From Dactylorhiza incarnata (lineage: Eukaryota > Streptophyta > Magnoliopsida > Asparagales > Orchidaceae): a stretch of DNA of 64,000 nt. The position numbers and the translations under genes were made by a program. Of the stretch, positions 55,282 to 64,000 are shown piece after piece. Within the stretch, counting starts at the first letter, position 1, and every line of letters begins with the position of its first letter. Location: contig JAWHQI010000061.1 of assembly GCA_033032865.1 (NCBI GenBank), forward strand, positions 558,001 through 622,000, read 5' to 3'. The notes under the pieces were generated by a model. That model made no database searches, was not told the DNA's origin, and saw only the letters and a list, made by a program, of their open reading frames with translations.

Positions 55282-55454
55282 TGTGGAAAAAGCTTAAGCA
55301 TGTATATTTCATGTATAAAATACAAGGAGAGAATACATATTTATAGGAGAGAGAGAGAAGAGAGAAAATCCTATACACAATGTGGGACTAAAAGAGAGGA
55401 GGAATAGATTATTGGGCCAAAATAACTGGGGCTCTCATATGGGCCTTTCTAACA
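55282..55454 (-). repeat. 5' LTR of a Ty1/copia element, 173 bp
   Basis: On the minus strand it starts TGTTAGAAAGGCCC at 55454 and ends ...TTTTTCCACA at 55282. A CTATAAATA box is at 55338-55346 (minus). The flank 55455-55459 is GAAAT; the unoccupied site at 28960-28985 reads AATAATGAAATATTAAGG, which fits a 5-bp target there. The 3' LTR is lost. Confidence 0.85.
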
Positions 55455-56337
55455 GAAATATTAAGGTAATAGTGAAATTTCAAGGCATACTCAAGAAACC
55501 TAATTAAGCTGCCTCCTGAGGCTGCATAAAATTTGAGCCTAACAACTACAATCAAAGTATCAAACTATCTTTACCAAATTAGTTTAAGAAGACTAATAAT
55601 ACACAAATGTCTCATTATTTCTTTTACTAAATTAATAAAATAAGGTATTGGATAGCTATTAGTATCCACAATATATCAAGGGTATGTGAAGGATTTATTT
55701 AATAGATTTGATGAAGCCAAATTAAATTTATAGAGAAAATGGTGTGCAAGTAGCCAATCACTCATAATCCCCACTAAGTCACTAACTTGGTGGGGATCAT
55801 GGAAATAACCACCGCGCACGCAATCAGCGCGCCCAATCCGCAAAAGGTCCGCGCATGGAATCCCACCACGCACGCAAACCGCCCGCGGCTGGCCGAAATA
55901 GCCGACCACCTCCGCTCCTTGGCGGCCGACCGCCTCAGGCCGAGGGGCTCCCGGCCTGACTCGCGGCCGGCCGGGGACGCGCCCCGCGGCCGCAAGGCGC
56001 GGCGGCACTGCCGGCTTCCCGGCCGGCTGGTGCGGCCTCTCCCGCGGCCGCAAGGGGCAGACGTACCCCGCGGTTGCCCCCGCGGTCGCCGGCGGAGATA
56101 TTGGTCGCCGGCGAAGACATTGGTCGCCGGCGGAGATATTGGTCGTCGGCTGAATCGACGAATGTGCACCAAACCTAACGTTGACATGTACCAAATATAC
56201 CAAAGATTCCAGGGGACATTCATAATTAAATATTTGCAAATGAAATCCAAGCTATCATATACAACTACCTGAATAGTAAGCAGGCAAGAATTTTAACCAA
56301 AGTAAATCCAAAGCTCCAAATCACCCCATCAGTAAAG
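55455..56337. repeat. Duplicated segments Y (55455-55859) and X (56160-56337), second copy
   Basis: Y follows the copia LTR. It is followed by a GC-rich insert (55860-56090) and a few GGAGATATTGGTCGCCGGCG units (56090-56150), then X. The order is opposite to the copy at 28756-29370 while both segments keep the same strand. Confidence 0.8.
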
Positions 56338-57260
56338 TGGAGAAGAAAAAGGGGGCTTAATACTTACTTGATACAGTAATCCAAGAAGAAAGCACCATAC
56401 AATATTAATTGCTTAGGGACAACAGTAATTCAGAATTCAAATGAAGCTAATGTGAACTGTGCCTGTCAGTAATTCAGAATGTTGATCATTGTGAGCCTTT
56501 GCATAAATATTTAATTATGAATGTAAAGAAAATGATCGATGTAGAGCAGAACCTTAATTTTCTTGAAGATGTTGTGCTTTCATTTGCATTTGATATGGAT
56601 GCTCAACCTTAGATGTTCAGAAAAACTGGAAAAATGGGAAGAAGCAAGTCAATGTGTTTTAGATCAGAAAAATGGAGTAGAGTAGATAGAAAACATGAAA
56701 TCAAGTGTGCGGGTCCAGAAAATTATATTGAGAGAAATGTAGGTTGTTTAGAAAATCAAATGAAGCCGGTCTCGAGTCCAAATGACGCTCTCCTTGTAAT
56801 CGAGTTCAAGCTCGAAGATGGCGCTCCAGAACTCGCTGTCGCCGCTCGCAATAAAGCCCTCGCCGCTAGCCTTTTCTCCCAGGCGAATCGCAGGGATGCC
56901 TCTGCCGCTCTGGTCGCGTCCACACCGCTCCACACCGCTCCACACCGCTCTCGACCTTAATTTCTCCTCCAAGTTCTGTTAAGTATTCTTCACAGGGAGA
57001 CCGGAGACCTAAATCACGTGAACAAATCACGCATAAGGGGGTGGGGCTTGGCTTTAGCACACATCAAAATAAGCGTGGTTCAGTTGAACCGGCACGGGAT
57101 TGGAATGAACAAATCATGGCCTCCAAAAATTGAAATACACGATATTATTTGACCGAAATTCCTACTAAGCTAGACCGGGTTTCGCTCTAATCAGACTGGC
57201 TTATTTTAGTTAAGCCGACAATCGGCATCTACATAGCGCCGGTTCAGTTGAACCAATCAT
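56338..57260. other. Non-coding, nothing recognised
   Basis: A plus-strand frame at 56613-56960 has no known domain and its end consists of a 10-bp CACACCGCTC repeat (56920-56950). A possible GT donor in TATCAAGTAAGTA on the minus strand at ~56365 is too little to call an exon. Confidence 0.4.
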
Positions 57261-57274
57261 AGGGAAGGCTTTCA

Positions 57275-57580
57275 ATCCCGGCTGCCGCCGCCGCCGGGGG
57301 AGACCTCCCTCTCGCTGAGGACGGGAGGCCCCTCGGCCGCCCGATCCCGGCCTCCGCCCCCGCCGGGGGCGGCCTCCCTCGCGCCGAGGACGGGCGGTCG
57401 GTTGGCCGCCCAATCCTGACCGCCGCCCCCGCCAGGGGCGGCCTCCTTCTCGTCGAGGACGGGCGGCCGATTGGCCGCCCGATCCCGGTCGCCGCCCCGC
57501 TGGGGGCGGCCTCCCTCTCGTCGAGGACAGGCGGCCGATTGGCCACCAGACCCCGGCCGCCGCTCTCGCCGGAGGCGGAC
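57275..57580. repeat. 69-bp GC-rich tandem repeat, about four copies
   Basis: The motif GAGGACGGGMGGYC recurs at 57317, 57386, 57455 and 57523. It lies upstream of a CTATAAATAGACC box, so it is probably the U3 of the LTR that ends at 58671. Confidence 0.82.
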
Positions 57581-57780
57581 TCCCTCTTCCCGACTGCCGG
57601 CCTCGCCGGTCGCTCCTCCCCTCGCGGGAGGAGCGTTTTCCCTTCCGTTGAGCCCCTAACCGTCCGGTGGCGGTCTCGTCATTTGTGTAAAATCTGTGAT
57701 CCGTGTGCTCTAAACGAAGTGTTCCTATTCGTCCTTCCGGTAGTTATCGTGATAAATTACCGAGTCGCTCCTCTTGGAAT

Positions 57781-57789
57781 CTATAAATA
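57781..57789 (+). promoter_or_regulatory. TATA box of a GC-rich-U3 LTR
   Basis: CTATAAATAGACCC between the 69-bp repeats and the transcribed-side 27-bp repeats. Confidence 0.55.
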
Positions 57790-57859
57790 GACCCTCATTC
57801 TCCTTTATTTGGATCCTCTCTTCGGCCGGGAAAACCTCCTTATTGATTTCTCTCTCCTC

Positions 57860-58200
57860 CTCAGGCGCTCACAAGCGCGCCTCCTCCTCGCGCGCTCACA
57901 AGCGCGCCTCCTCCTCGCGCGCTCACAAGCGCGCCTCCTCCTCGCGCGCTCATAGGCGCGCCTCCTCCTTGTCCGCTCCAAGCGCGCCTCCTCCTCGTCG
58001 CGCGCTCATAGGCGCGCCTCCTCCTTGTCCGCTCCAAGCGCGCCTTCGTGCTCTCCGCTCCAAGCGCGCCTCCGTGCCCTCTGCTCCAAGCACGCCCCTG
58101 TGCGCTCCGCTCTCAAGACTGCTCCAAGTGCGCCCCCGCGCACTCTGCTCCAAGCGCGCCCATGTGCGCTCTGCTCCAAGCACGCCTCCGTGCGCTCAAG
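57860..58200. repeat. ~27-bp minisatellite (GCGCTCACAAGCGCGCCTCC)
   Basis: About twelve degenerate units. It gives open frames on both strands (e.g. repeated AHKRASSSR) that are not genes. It sits in the R/U5 part of the LTR. Confidence 0.82.
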
Positions 58201-58239
58201 AACAAACGTGTCAGCCACCATCAAGACCAGCACTCCAAA

Positions 58240-58671
58240 CTCCTCTCGCGCAGTAGGAGACAAGCCACAAAGACAAAGACGCACAGAGTGCATCGATCCA
58301 ACCTTCGAGCAACAGTCAAAGTCTCCAGAGTGCAACATCCCCTCTGTAGTAGGCAAAAGACTTAGCACCGTGAGCGGTGGCATGTCACCCTCAGAACACC
58401 TCTCTCTCTCTCAACAATTGTAGCGAGAGGCGGCCTCTCGCCCTCGAGTTCTTCAAAAAAAGTTCTGTACAGCAACCAACAAATAGTGAAAGTTTTGGTC
58501 GGCACAGGCCCGACCGCGTGGTTTTTCACCCAGTTGACGGGTTTTCCACGTTAAAAAAAATTGTCTTGTCATCTTTCCCTTTTTCTGTGACTGTTTGCAC
58601 GCTCGAACGCTCCCGGGCTAAGACGGTCGATTTCCTGACTGGTTCAACGAGCCTCGAGCAAACCGCAACAA
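58240..58671 (+). repeat. LTR end (U5) of an LTR retrotransposon, first copy
   Basis: It aligns with 59350-59752 over ~400 bases (CCGTGAGCGGTGGC, GAGAGGCGGCCT, GGTCGGCACAGGCCCGACC, TTGACGGGTTTTCCACG) and ends ...ACCGCAACA. It is followed by ATTTGACATCATCTGTGGGA, a primer-binding site of the form common in plant Ty3/gypsy elements. Confidence 0.8.
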
Positions 58672-59339
58672 TTTGACATCATCTGTGGGAACGGAGTTCC
58701 CCCGAAGCTTGAAGAAGACTCTGAAGACAGTGCCCACTGCATAATGGTACTCGTGGCTAGAGATCATGGCAGGAAAAGCCATCCGCACAAGTGAAGAATC
58801 AATCCCTGGGGGGGCATGCTGATCTAGCTCCCTTTTACTCGGTTATCAGTAAATCCGAAGGAGAGCTCTCCAGTACAAATATGCAAGACCGCGGGGCCCG
58901 TCCTGGCGGAGGGCCTGAAGCACAGTATCGCCGCAACCTCCCTGAAGCGGCAAGCCATGAGCCTGCAGATCGAAGGCTCACGCGTGAAGAAGTTCATAAT
59001 TTTTGAAGGGCACCGATTCAGACAGCAGGAGATCAGCTAGCAGCCTGCCATGAAGGACTGGGGGGCAACCCACAATATGGATATCCCTGGAGAAAGGCAT
59101 GTATAAGACAATCATCGTCCGCACTACCAAAGCTACGTATTCACAGTGCCCAAATGAAAGGGTGTTTATTTGCATTAACAGCAACAGACCTTACTGCCCC
59201 GGATCGAACAGTCATATCCTTTCTCCCCCGCGGTAGGTCACAGGGTCGCCAGGGCCTGCCCCCCTCGCGCTCGCCAGCGATTTGAATCATTTGTCATTCA
59301 CCGTCTCTCCGAAGCCACGCCCCCGTGACCTCACCGCCT
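58672..59339 (+). other. Short interior between two LTR ends
   Basis: After the primer-binding site (TGACATCATCTGTGGGAAC) a possible gag start (ATGGCAGGAAAAGCC, 58765) closes within a few codons. No capsid, knuckle or pol is found, so the element is a deletion or non-autonomous derivative. Confidence 0.55.
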
Positions 59340-59752
59340 CGGATCGAACGGTCATAGTGTATCGATTCAACCTTCGAGCAGTAGTCAAAGTCTCCAGAGC
59401 GCTCAGAGCGCAACATTCCCCTTTGTAGTAGGCAGAAGACTTAGCACCGTGAGCGGTGGCCTGTCACCCTCCGAACATCTCTCTCTCTCTCAACAATTGT
59501 AGCGAGAGGCGGCCTGTCGCCCTCGAGTTCTTCAAAAAAAACTCTGTACAGCAACCAACAAAAAGTGTAAGTTTTGGTCGGCACAGGCCCGACCACGTGA
59601 TTTTTCACTCAGTTGACGGGTTTTCCACGTTAAAAAAATTGTCTTGTCAGCTTTCCCTTTTTTATGACTGTTTGCACGCTCGAACGCTCCCGCCGGCCTA
59701 AGACAGTCGATTTCTTAACCGGTTCAAGGAGCCTCGAGCAGACCGCAACACT
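59340..59752 (+). repeat. LTR end (U5), second copy, 5'-truncated
   Basis: Similar to 58240-58671 and ending ...ACCGCAACA at 59752. The U3 and the GC-rich repeats of the first copy are absent. The Athila sequence begins directly after it. Confidence 0.78.
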
Positions 59753-59959
59753 ACTTTTATTATAAATAAAACTAATTAAATGTTGGGTTGCCTCAAGAAG
59801 CGCCAAAATTTTAGTCCCGTCAAGACTTACCATCTTCGGATTATCATGCAAGAGTGGTGTACCACTTGACCATTGTCGTCCCCCATATAAGGTTTGACTC
59901 TTTGACCTTTCACTTCAAACTCAATCACATCCTTCTCATTCATAATCATTACTGCACCA

Positions 59960-60519
59960 TAGGCGTGCAAATAAGGCCTGTCGAGCCCATGTCCAATGGG
60001 ACCGGGCTTTATTGTTACCAGGCCCAGGTAAAGCCCAACTCAAGCCTGGCCCAGGCCAGTCCCAAGCCCTTAAAAAATTAGGGGGCTTGCTGAACCCACA
60101 AAATCGGGCCCAAGCAGGCCCCAATGCTAATGTCTAGCTGCCATTTAGCAGCTAGTTAGCTGCCAGGTGGCAGCGAACTGTCGTTTAAAATGGCAGCAGG
60201 AGCTGCAAATAGGTATGTTGGGGTCTTACCCCAACATTAAATGTTGGGGCGTGGCCCCAACATTAAATGTTGGGGCGTGGCCCCAGCAAATTAAAAACGG
60301 GCCTTGGGTCAGGCAGGGCCTAGGCCTTGGGCCAGGCAGGGCCTAGGCCTGGCCCGGTCCGGGCACCAGGTCGGGCTCTGCTCAAATAAAGGGGCCTGGT
60401 GAGCCCCCTTAAATCTGGCATGGGCCTGGCCCGGGCCTAATCGGGACCGGGCCTAATCGGGCTCAAACCCGAGCAGACCCAGGCCGGGCAACCGGGCCCT
60501 GGCTAAATTTGCACCTCTA
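59960..60519. mobile_element. Non-autonomous hAT element, 560 bp
   Basis: Ends TAGGCGTGCAAAT and, reversed, TAGAGGTGCAAAT, flanked by CTGCACCA at 59952-59959 and 60520-60527 (8-bp duplication). The interior is made of GGGCCTGGGCC/GGCCCGGCC blocks, typical of short hAT derivatives of this end type. It splits the Athila integrase sequence, which resumes in register on the other side. Confidence 0.85.
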
Positions 60520-61199
60520 CTGCACCATACGGGTGTACTTCTTTCACTTTAAACGGCCCCAACCATATAGACTTAAATTTATCAGGAAATAATTCTAGTC
60601 TCGTATTAAATAAAAGGGCCAATTGTCATGCTTTGAATTCCTTTTTAATGAGTCTAAAGTCATGTCATTTCTTAGGTCTCTCCTTATAAACCCTCACACT
60701 CTCATAAGCATTCCGTCTGATTTCTTCTAACTCGTTAACTTGAAACAGGTTTTTCCCTCATGCCTCCTGAAAGTCAAAATTTAATTTTTTTTATTGCCCA
60801 ATAAGCTCTATGTTCCAATTCTACAGATAAGTGACACGCTTTTCCATAAATCATTTTATAAGAGGTCAATCATATGGGAGTTTTAAATGTCGTTTTATAG
60901 GCCTATAATGCATTATTTAGCTTTTGTGACCAATCTTTACGCGTCGTGCTTACCATTTTCTCTAATATCAACTGATCTCACGATTTGAAACTTTAGCTAA
61001 ATCATTGGTTTGTGGGTGGTAAGCTAGGGCAACTTTGTGTGTTACTCCATATTTCCTTAAATGTGATTTAAATTGTAAATTGCAGAAGTGCGCCCCTCCA
61101 CCATTAATTATAACTCTATGTGTACCAAATCTAGTGAAGATGTTTGACTTTAAAAAAATTAGTTCAACCTTTGCATCGTTCCTTTGCGTGGCTATAGCT

Positions 61200-61220
61200 C
61201 CCCCCCCCCCCCCCCCCCCC
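61200..61220 (+). repeat. Poly(C), 21 bases
   Basis: Inside the Athila integrase remnant. The minus-strand reading gives a poly-Gly start that is not real coding sequence. Confidence 0.9.
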
Positions 61221-61348
61221 ATTTTGAAACATAATCCACAGCTAGTAAATATATAAATTTTCGTTTGAATTCACAAATGGACCCATAAAATCAATTCCCC
61301 ACACATCAAACACTTCTACCTCTAATATATTAGTCATAGGCATGCTTG

Positions 61349-61368
61349 CCCCCCCCCCCCCCCCCCCC
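61349..61368 (+). repeat. Poly(C), 20 bases
   Basis: Second C run in the same remnant, 129 bases after the first. It interrupts the integrase zinc-finger/core junction. Confidence 0.9.
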
Positions 61369-62439
61369 GATGCATATTACCACTCTTTTGACATCGATCG
61401 CATTTCCTAACCAAAATATGAGCATCTTTAAACAATGTCGGCCAATAAAATCCTGCTTATAACACCTTCATAGCAATCATTCTTTTCCATAAAATGTCCT
61501 CCATATGGAGATGTATGACACTTTTCTAGGATACTTTGTACTTCAAATTCAGGTACGCATGCATCTACGGATAACTTGATCAGCATAAATTCTAAACAAA
61601 TAAGGGGGCATTCCAAAGATAAAATTTCACCTGATGGAGAAATCGTTTCTTTTGTTGATAGTCCATATCTGGGGGGAAATACTTTGCTCACTATATAATT
61701 AACAAAATTTGCATACCATGGAGTTTTACTTTCTGATATTGCTAATAGTCTTTCATCAGGAAAATTTTCTCTAATCTCAACATGTACGTTCTTCTCACAC
61801 TCATGTTCTAGACGCGATAAATGGCCATCAATTGGGTTCTTTGTTCCTTTGTGGTCTTTGATCTCAAGATCAAATTCTTGCAAAAGAAGGACCCATCTAA
61901 TAAATCTAGGTTTTGCGTCTTTTTTATCTACTAAATATCGAATTGCGGAATGGTCAGTATAAACTACAACTTTGGAATTTATAAAGTAGGATCCGAATTT
62001 GTCAAAGGCAAAAACAATTGCTAATAATGATTCTTTTTCCGTGGTTGTGTAGTTTATTTGAGCATCAATAAATGTTTTGCTAGCATAGTAGATGGTGTGA
62101 AAGACCTTGTTATGCAATTGTCCCAATACTGCTCCTTCCGCATAATTGCTAGCATCGCACGTTAAAGTAAACAGTAATGACCAATAAGGAGTGATGAGGA
62201 TTCATATCATAGGCTCTCATTTATAAGAGGACCGGATGGCGGTTACTTCCATCAACAGCTCCCCCCACTACTTTAGTGGGAGAGAGTGGGAAAACAAAGC
62301 CAGAACCGCCACTCTCGCCACCAACCGCCAATTTGGAAACGCGCGCAAAACGCGTCGACCGCATCGCGCACGACGACGACGCCTCCTCCCGTCGGTGAGA
62401 GGGTCACGTGTAACCGCACCCCTAGTAGGCTGCGCCAAG

Positions 62440-62620
62440 CCGCACCCCACGTGGGGTGCGGCCAGGCCGCACCCCTCTTGGGGTGCGGCCAGGCCGCACC
62501 CCTCTTGGGGTGCGGCCAGGCCGCACCCCTCTTGGGGTGCGGCCACGCCGCACCCCTCATGGGATGCGGCCAAGCCACACCCGCTCGGGGTACGGCCAAG
62601 TAGCACCCCCCGGCCGGTGC
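62440..62620. repeat. 27-bp repeat whose unit is itself a palindrome
   Basis: About six units of GGCCGCACCCCTCTTGGGGTGCGGCCA. CCGCACCCC and GGGGTGCGG pair within every unit, so a transcript could form a row of hairpins. Confidence 0.88.
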
Positions 62621-62734
62621 GGTTGGGGCCCGCCTGCCCTTTAGGGACGTGCCCCCCCCCCACTTCTCCGTTCGCTCAGAGCATTCCGCGTCCGCAGAAC
62701 GCTCCCATGCTCATTGCATGCCCGGAACGCCTCC

Positions 62735-62965
62735 AAGCGCGCTCAGAACGCTTCTGAGCGCGCTCAGAACACCTTCGCGCTCACGCGCTCTCAGAACGCT
62801 TCTGAGAGCGCTCAGGACGCCTCCGCGCTCACGAGCGCTCAGAACGCCTTCGCGCTCACGCGCGCTCAGAACGCTTCTGAGCGCACTCAGGACGCCTCCG
62901 CATTCACGAGCGCTCAAAACGCCTTCGCACTCACGCACGTTCAGAACGCTTCTGAGCGCGCTCAC
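62735..62965. repeat. Minisatellite built on CGCTCAGAACGC
   Basis: Degenerate units CGCTCAGAACGCTTCTGAG and CTCAGGACGCCTCCGCG. Frames on both strands are artefacts. Confidence 0.8.
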
Positions 62966-63212
62966 AGCGTTCACATTTCCGACTCGCTCACTTTTTGTCT
63001 TTCCAGTTTCTCAGATTTCAGGAACAGCTTGTCGCCTTTTCGCCTCCAACCAAACTGCCCAATCCGCCCAAACTGCCCGAACTGCTCGAAGGGCAAGATG
63101 GTCATTTACGAAAAATGGCGATCTGTGTGCTCCGAACCGGGAAATATGATTCGTCTGCCAGGTGGTTACAGTGGTTACAACAGCAAAATTATCGGGCTAC
63201 CCCCAGCCAAAG

Positions 63213-63221
63213 CTATAAAAG
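63213..63221 (+). promoter_or_regulatory. TATA box of the 62.2-63.3 kb LTR
   Basis: CTATAAAAG, in the same 40-base core found inverted at 14160-14200. Confidence 0.55.
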
Positions 63222-63340
63222 GAGCCCTAGGGCTTCATTTGAAAGGACCTTGCCTTCATGATCCGAGAGAGCTCCTTGAAGATTTACACGGATTTCTCCT
63301 TCGGAGCTTGAATATTGATACGCCCAAAATAGATATACGT

Positions 63341-64000
63341 AATACACGCAAGTGCACGCGTCGAATCAAGTAATAAAGTGTGAGTAAAGATTGTTCCCAC
63401 GAGGAAGTGTTAAATCTAACGCTCACAATTACTAGCTTAACATTTTCTTTAAATTCAAGTAGATTAATTAAGGTGATTTGATAAGAACAAAATTTAACTT
63501 TAGTTACTAAAACGACTACTTAAAAATACTTTTAAACAATTTAGGAAGATAGTCTCGTACATTGCTTTCCTTTGCTTATTGTGGTGATTTCTTCAAGTGA
63601 TTCGATATGAATGCTAAAATAAATATCTTGCAACGATTTGAAAGTGAATCACGTTATCTCTCGATATACGAAATCCGTTTATCCCTTATTCTCCTAGTTA
63701 TCTCTAACTTAGGTAAAAATAAAGTATAACATAAAGTTTACAAATCAAAGTTGCTACCAAGAAGACGAAATCTCTTTCTCCCTTCTTCAATATATCAAAT
63801 TTATGATACACTTACATCACTCCTCTCTCGAATCTTGCAGTGTAGTATAAAGACGAGAATTTTGGTGAAATAATTACGCAACTCCTCACTCGAATCTCAC
63901 CGCGTAAAATAAAACATTCATCTAGCCTGACTCCTCTCTCGAATCTCGCCAAGCAATTTTAAAGATGAAAACTTAAACCAAAATTTCCAAGATTAACATC
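63341..64000. other. AT-rich non-coding sequence to the window end
   Basis: It contains ATTGTTCCCACGAGGAAGTG and repeated CTCGAATCTYGC / ACTCCTCTCTCGAATC blocks (63820-63950). Motifs like the first are common in the LTRs of Athila-type elements, so this may be the continuation of the LTR. No frame of note. Confidence 0.4.

Larger units (their letters stand above)
59753..62190 (-). pseudogene. Athila-lineage Ty3/gypsy pol fragment: RNase H and integrase
   Basis: RNase H from ~62190 ([14 protein letters not shown], ...[24 protein letters not shown]), then an integrase N-terminal part ([16 protein letters not shown] ... [17 protein letters not shown]). After a frameshift come core pieces at 61222-60968 (FTRFGTHRVII, KYGVTHKVALAYHPQT), and further fragments on the same strand to 60540 (YGKACHLSVELEHRAYWAIK). 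Two poly(C) runs, many stops and a hAT insertion break it. The tail at 59950-59753 (GGRQWSS..., LHDNPKMVSL) is the 3' end of the same ORF. Confidence 0.85.
62230..63340 (+). repeat. LTR-like sequence with GC-rich repeats and TATA box
   Basis: It contains a 27-bp palindromic repeat (62440-62620), a GCTCAGAACGCTTCTGAGCG-type array (62735-62965), and the core AGCTATAAAAGGAGCCCTAG at 63211, followed by GGGCTTCATTTGAAAGGACC. That core is shared with the minus strand at 14160-14200. The ends of the LTR are not resolved. Open frames here are repeat artefacts. Confidence 0.6.

Noticed and set aside
56613..56960. 115-residue plus-strand frame
   Set aside because: No motif, poor start context, and its end is a 10-bp simple repeat.
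57774..58423. Ser/Ala/Pro/Arg-rich frames on both strands
   Set aside because: They arise from the ~27-bp GCGCTCACAAG array in an LTR.
60968..61222. Frame beginning with a poly-Gly stretch
   Set aside because: The glycines come from a poly(C) run; the rest is Athila integrase already described.
62236..63373. Long frames over the palindromic and GCTCAGAACGC arrays
   Set aside because: Repeat artefacts; all frames open, no known domain.

Overview
The window is a piece of a flowering-plant nuclear genome made almost entirely of transposable elements. The evidence is dense LTR retrotransposons of plant lineages (Tat-type and Athila-type Ty3/gypsy, SIRE-type Ty1/copia), plant-type introns, hAT, Harbinger-like, Mutator-like and CACTA DNA transposons with correct target-site duplications (TSDs), and a broken plant subtilase. 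I found no convincing intact host gene. The species cannot be named from this sequence.

Layout. 1-9183: a Tat-lineage Ty3/gypsy element on the minus strand, cut by the window start. It has a 5' LTR at 8501-9183, broken gag-protease-RT-dual RNase H-integrase, an array of ten 89-bp repeats, and a three-exon antisense gene. 9184-13681: the 3' end of a SIRE-like Ty1/copia element, with several polypurine tracts and an LTR. 13690-15300: minisatellites and GC-rich LTR-like sequence. 15354-15746: a hAT remnant. 17146-17712: two Harbinger-like MITEs. 17937-18484: a subtilase pseudogene. 19649-21019: small inverted-repeat elements. 22300-25948: a 3' fragment of a second Tat element holding the same antisense genes and a CACTA end. 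26060-28755: GC-rich repeats, a Ty3/gypsy gag fragment and an 18-bp minisatellite. 28756-32960: low-repeat AT-rich sequence, possibly a decayed gene. 34437-42207: a tandem array of long palindromes, each with two head-to-head copies of a small coiled-coil, tail-anchored ORF. One palindrome is split by a hAT transposon (34975-38891). 42208-53515: a third Tat element, nearly full length, inserted into the next palindrome unit, which resumes at 53516. 53779-55454: a 5' fragment of a short-LTR Ty1/copia element. 55455-56340: a duplicate, in swapped order, of 28756-29370. 57275-59752: a pair of related LTR ends around a short non-coding interior. 59753-62190: Athila pol, broken by a non-autonomous hAT. 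62230-64000: another GC-rich LTR.

How it fits together. The three Tat copies share one plan: gag-pol, a spacer full of copy-specific tandem repeats, then two antisense genes, then the 3' LTR. All three are disabled by stops, frameshifts or deletions. The least ordinary structure is the tandem palindrome array. Its plus-strand ORF copies are intact and its minus-strand copies carry a stop at the same tryptophan codon. I regard it as the best candidate for an undescribed element, but nothing here proves activity.
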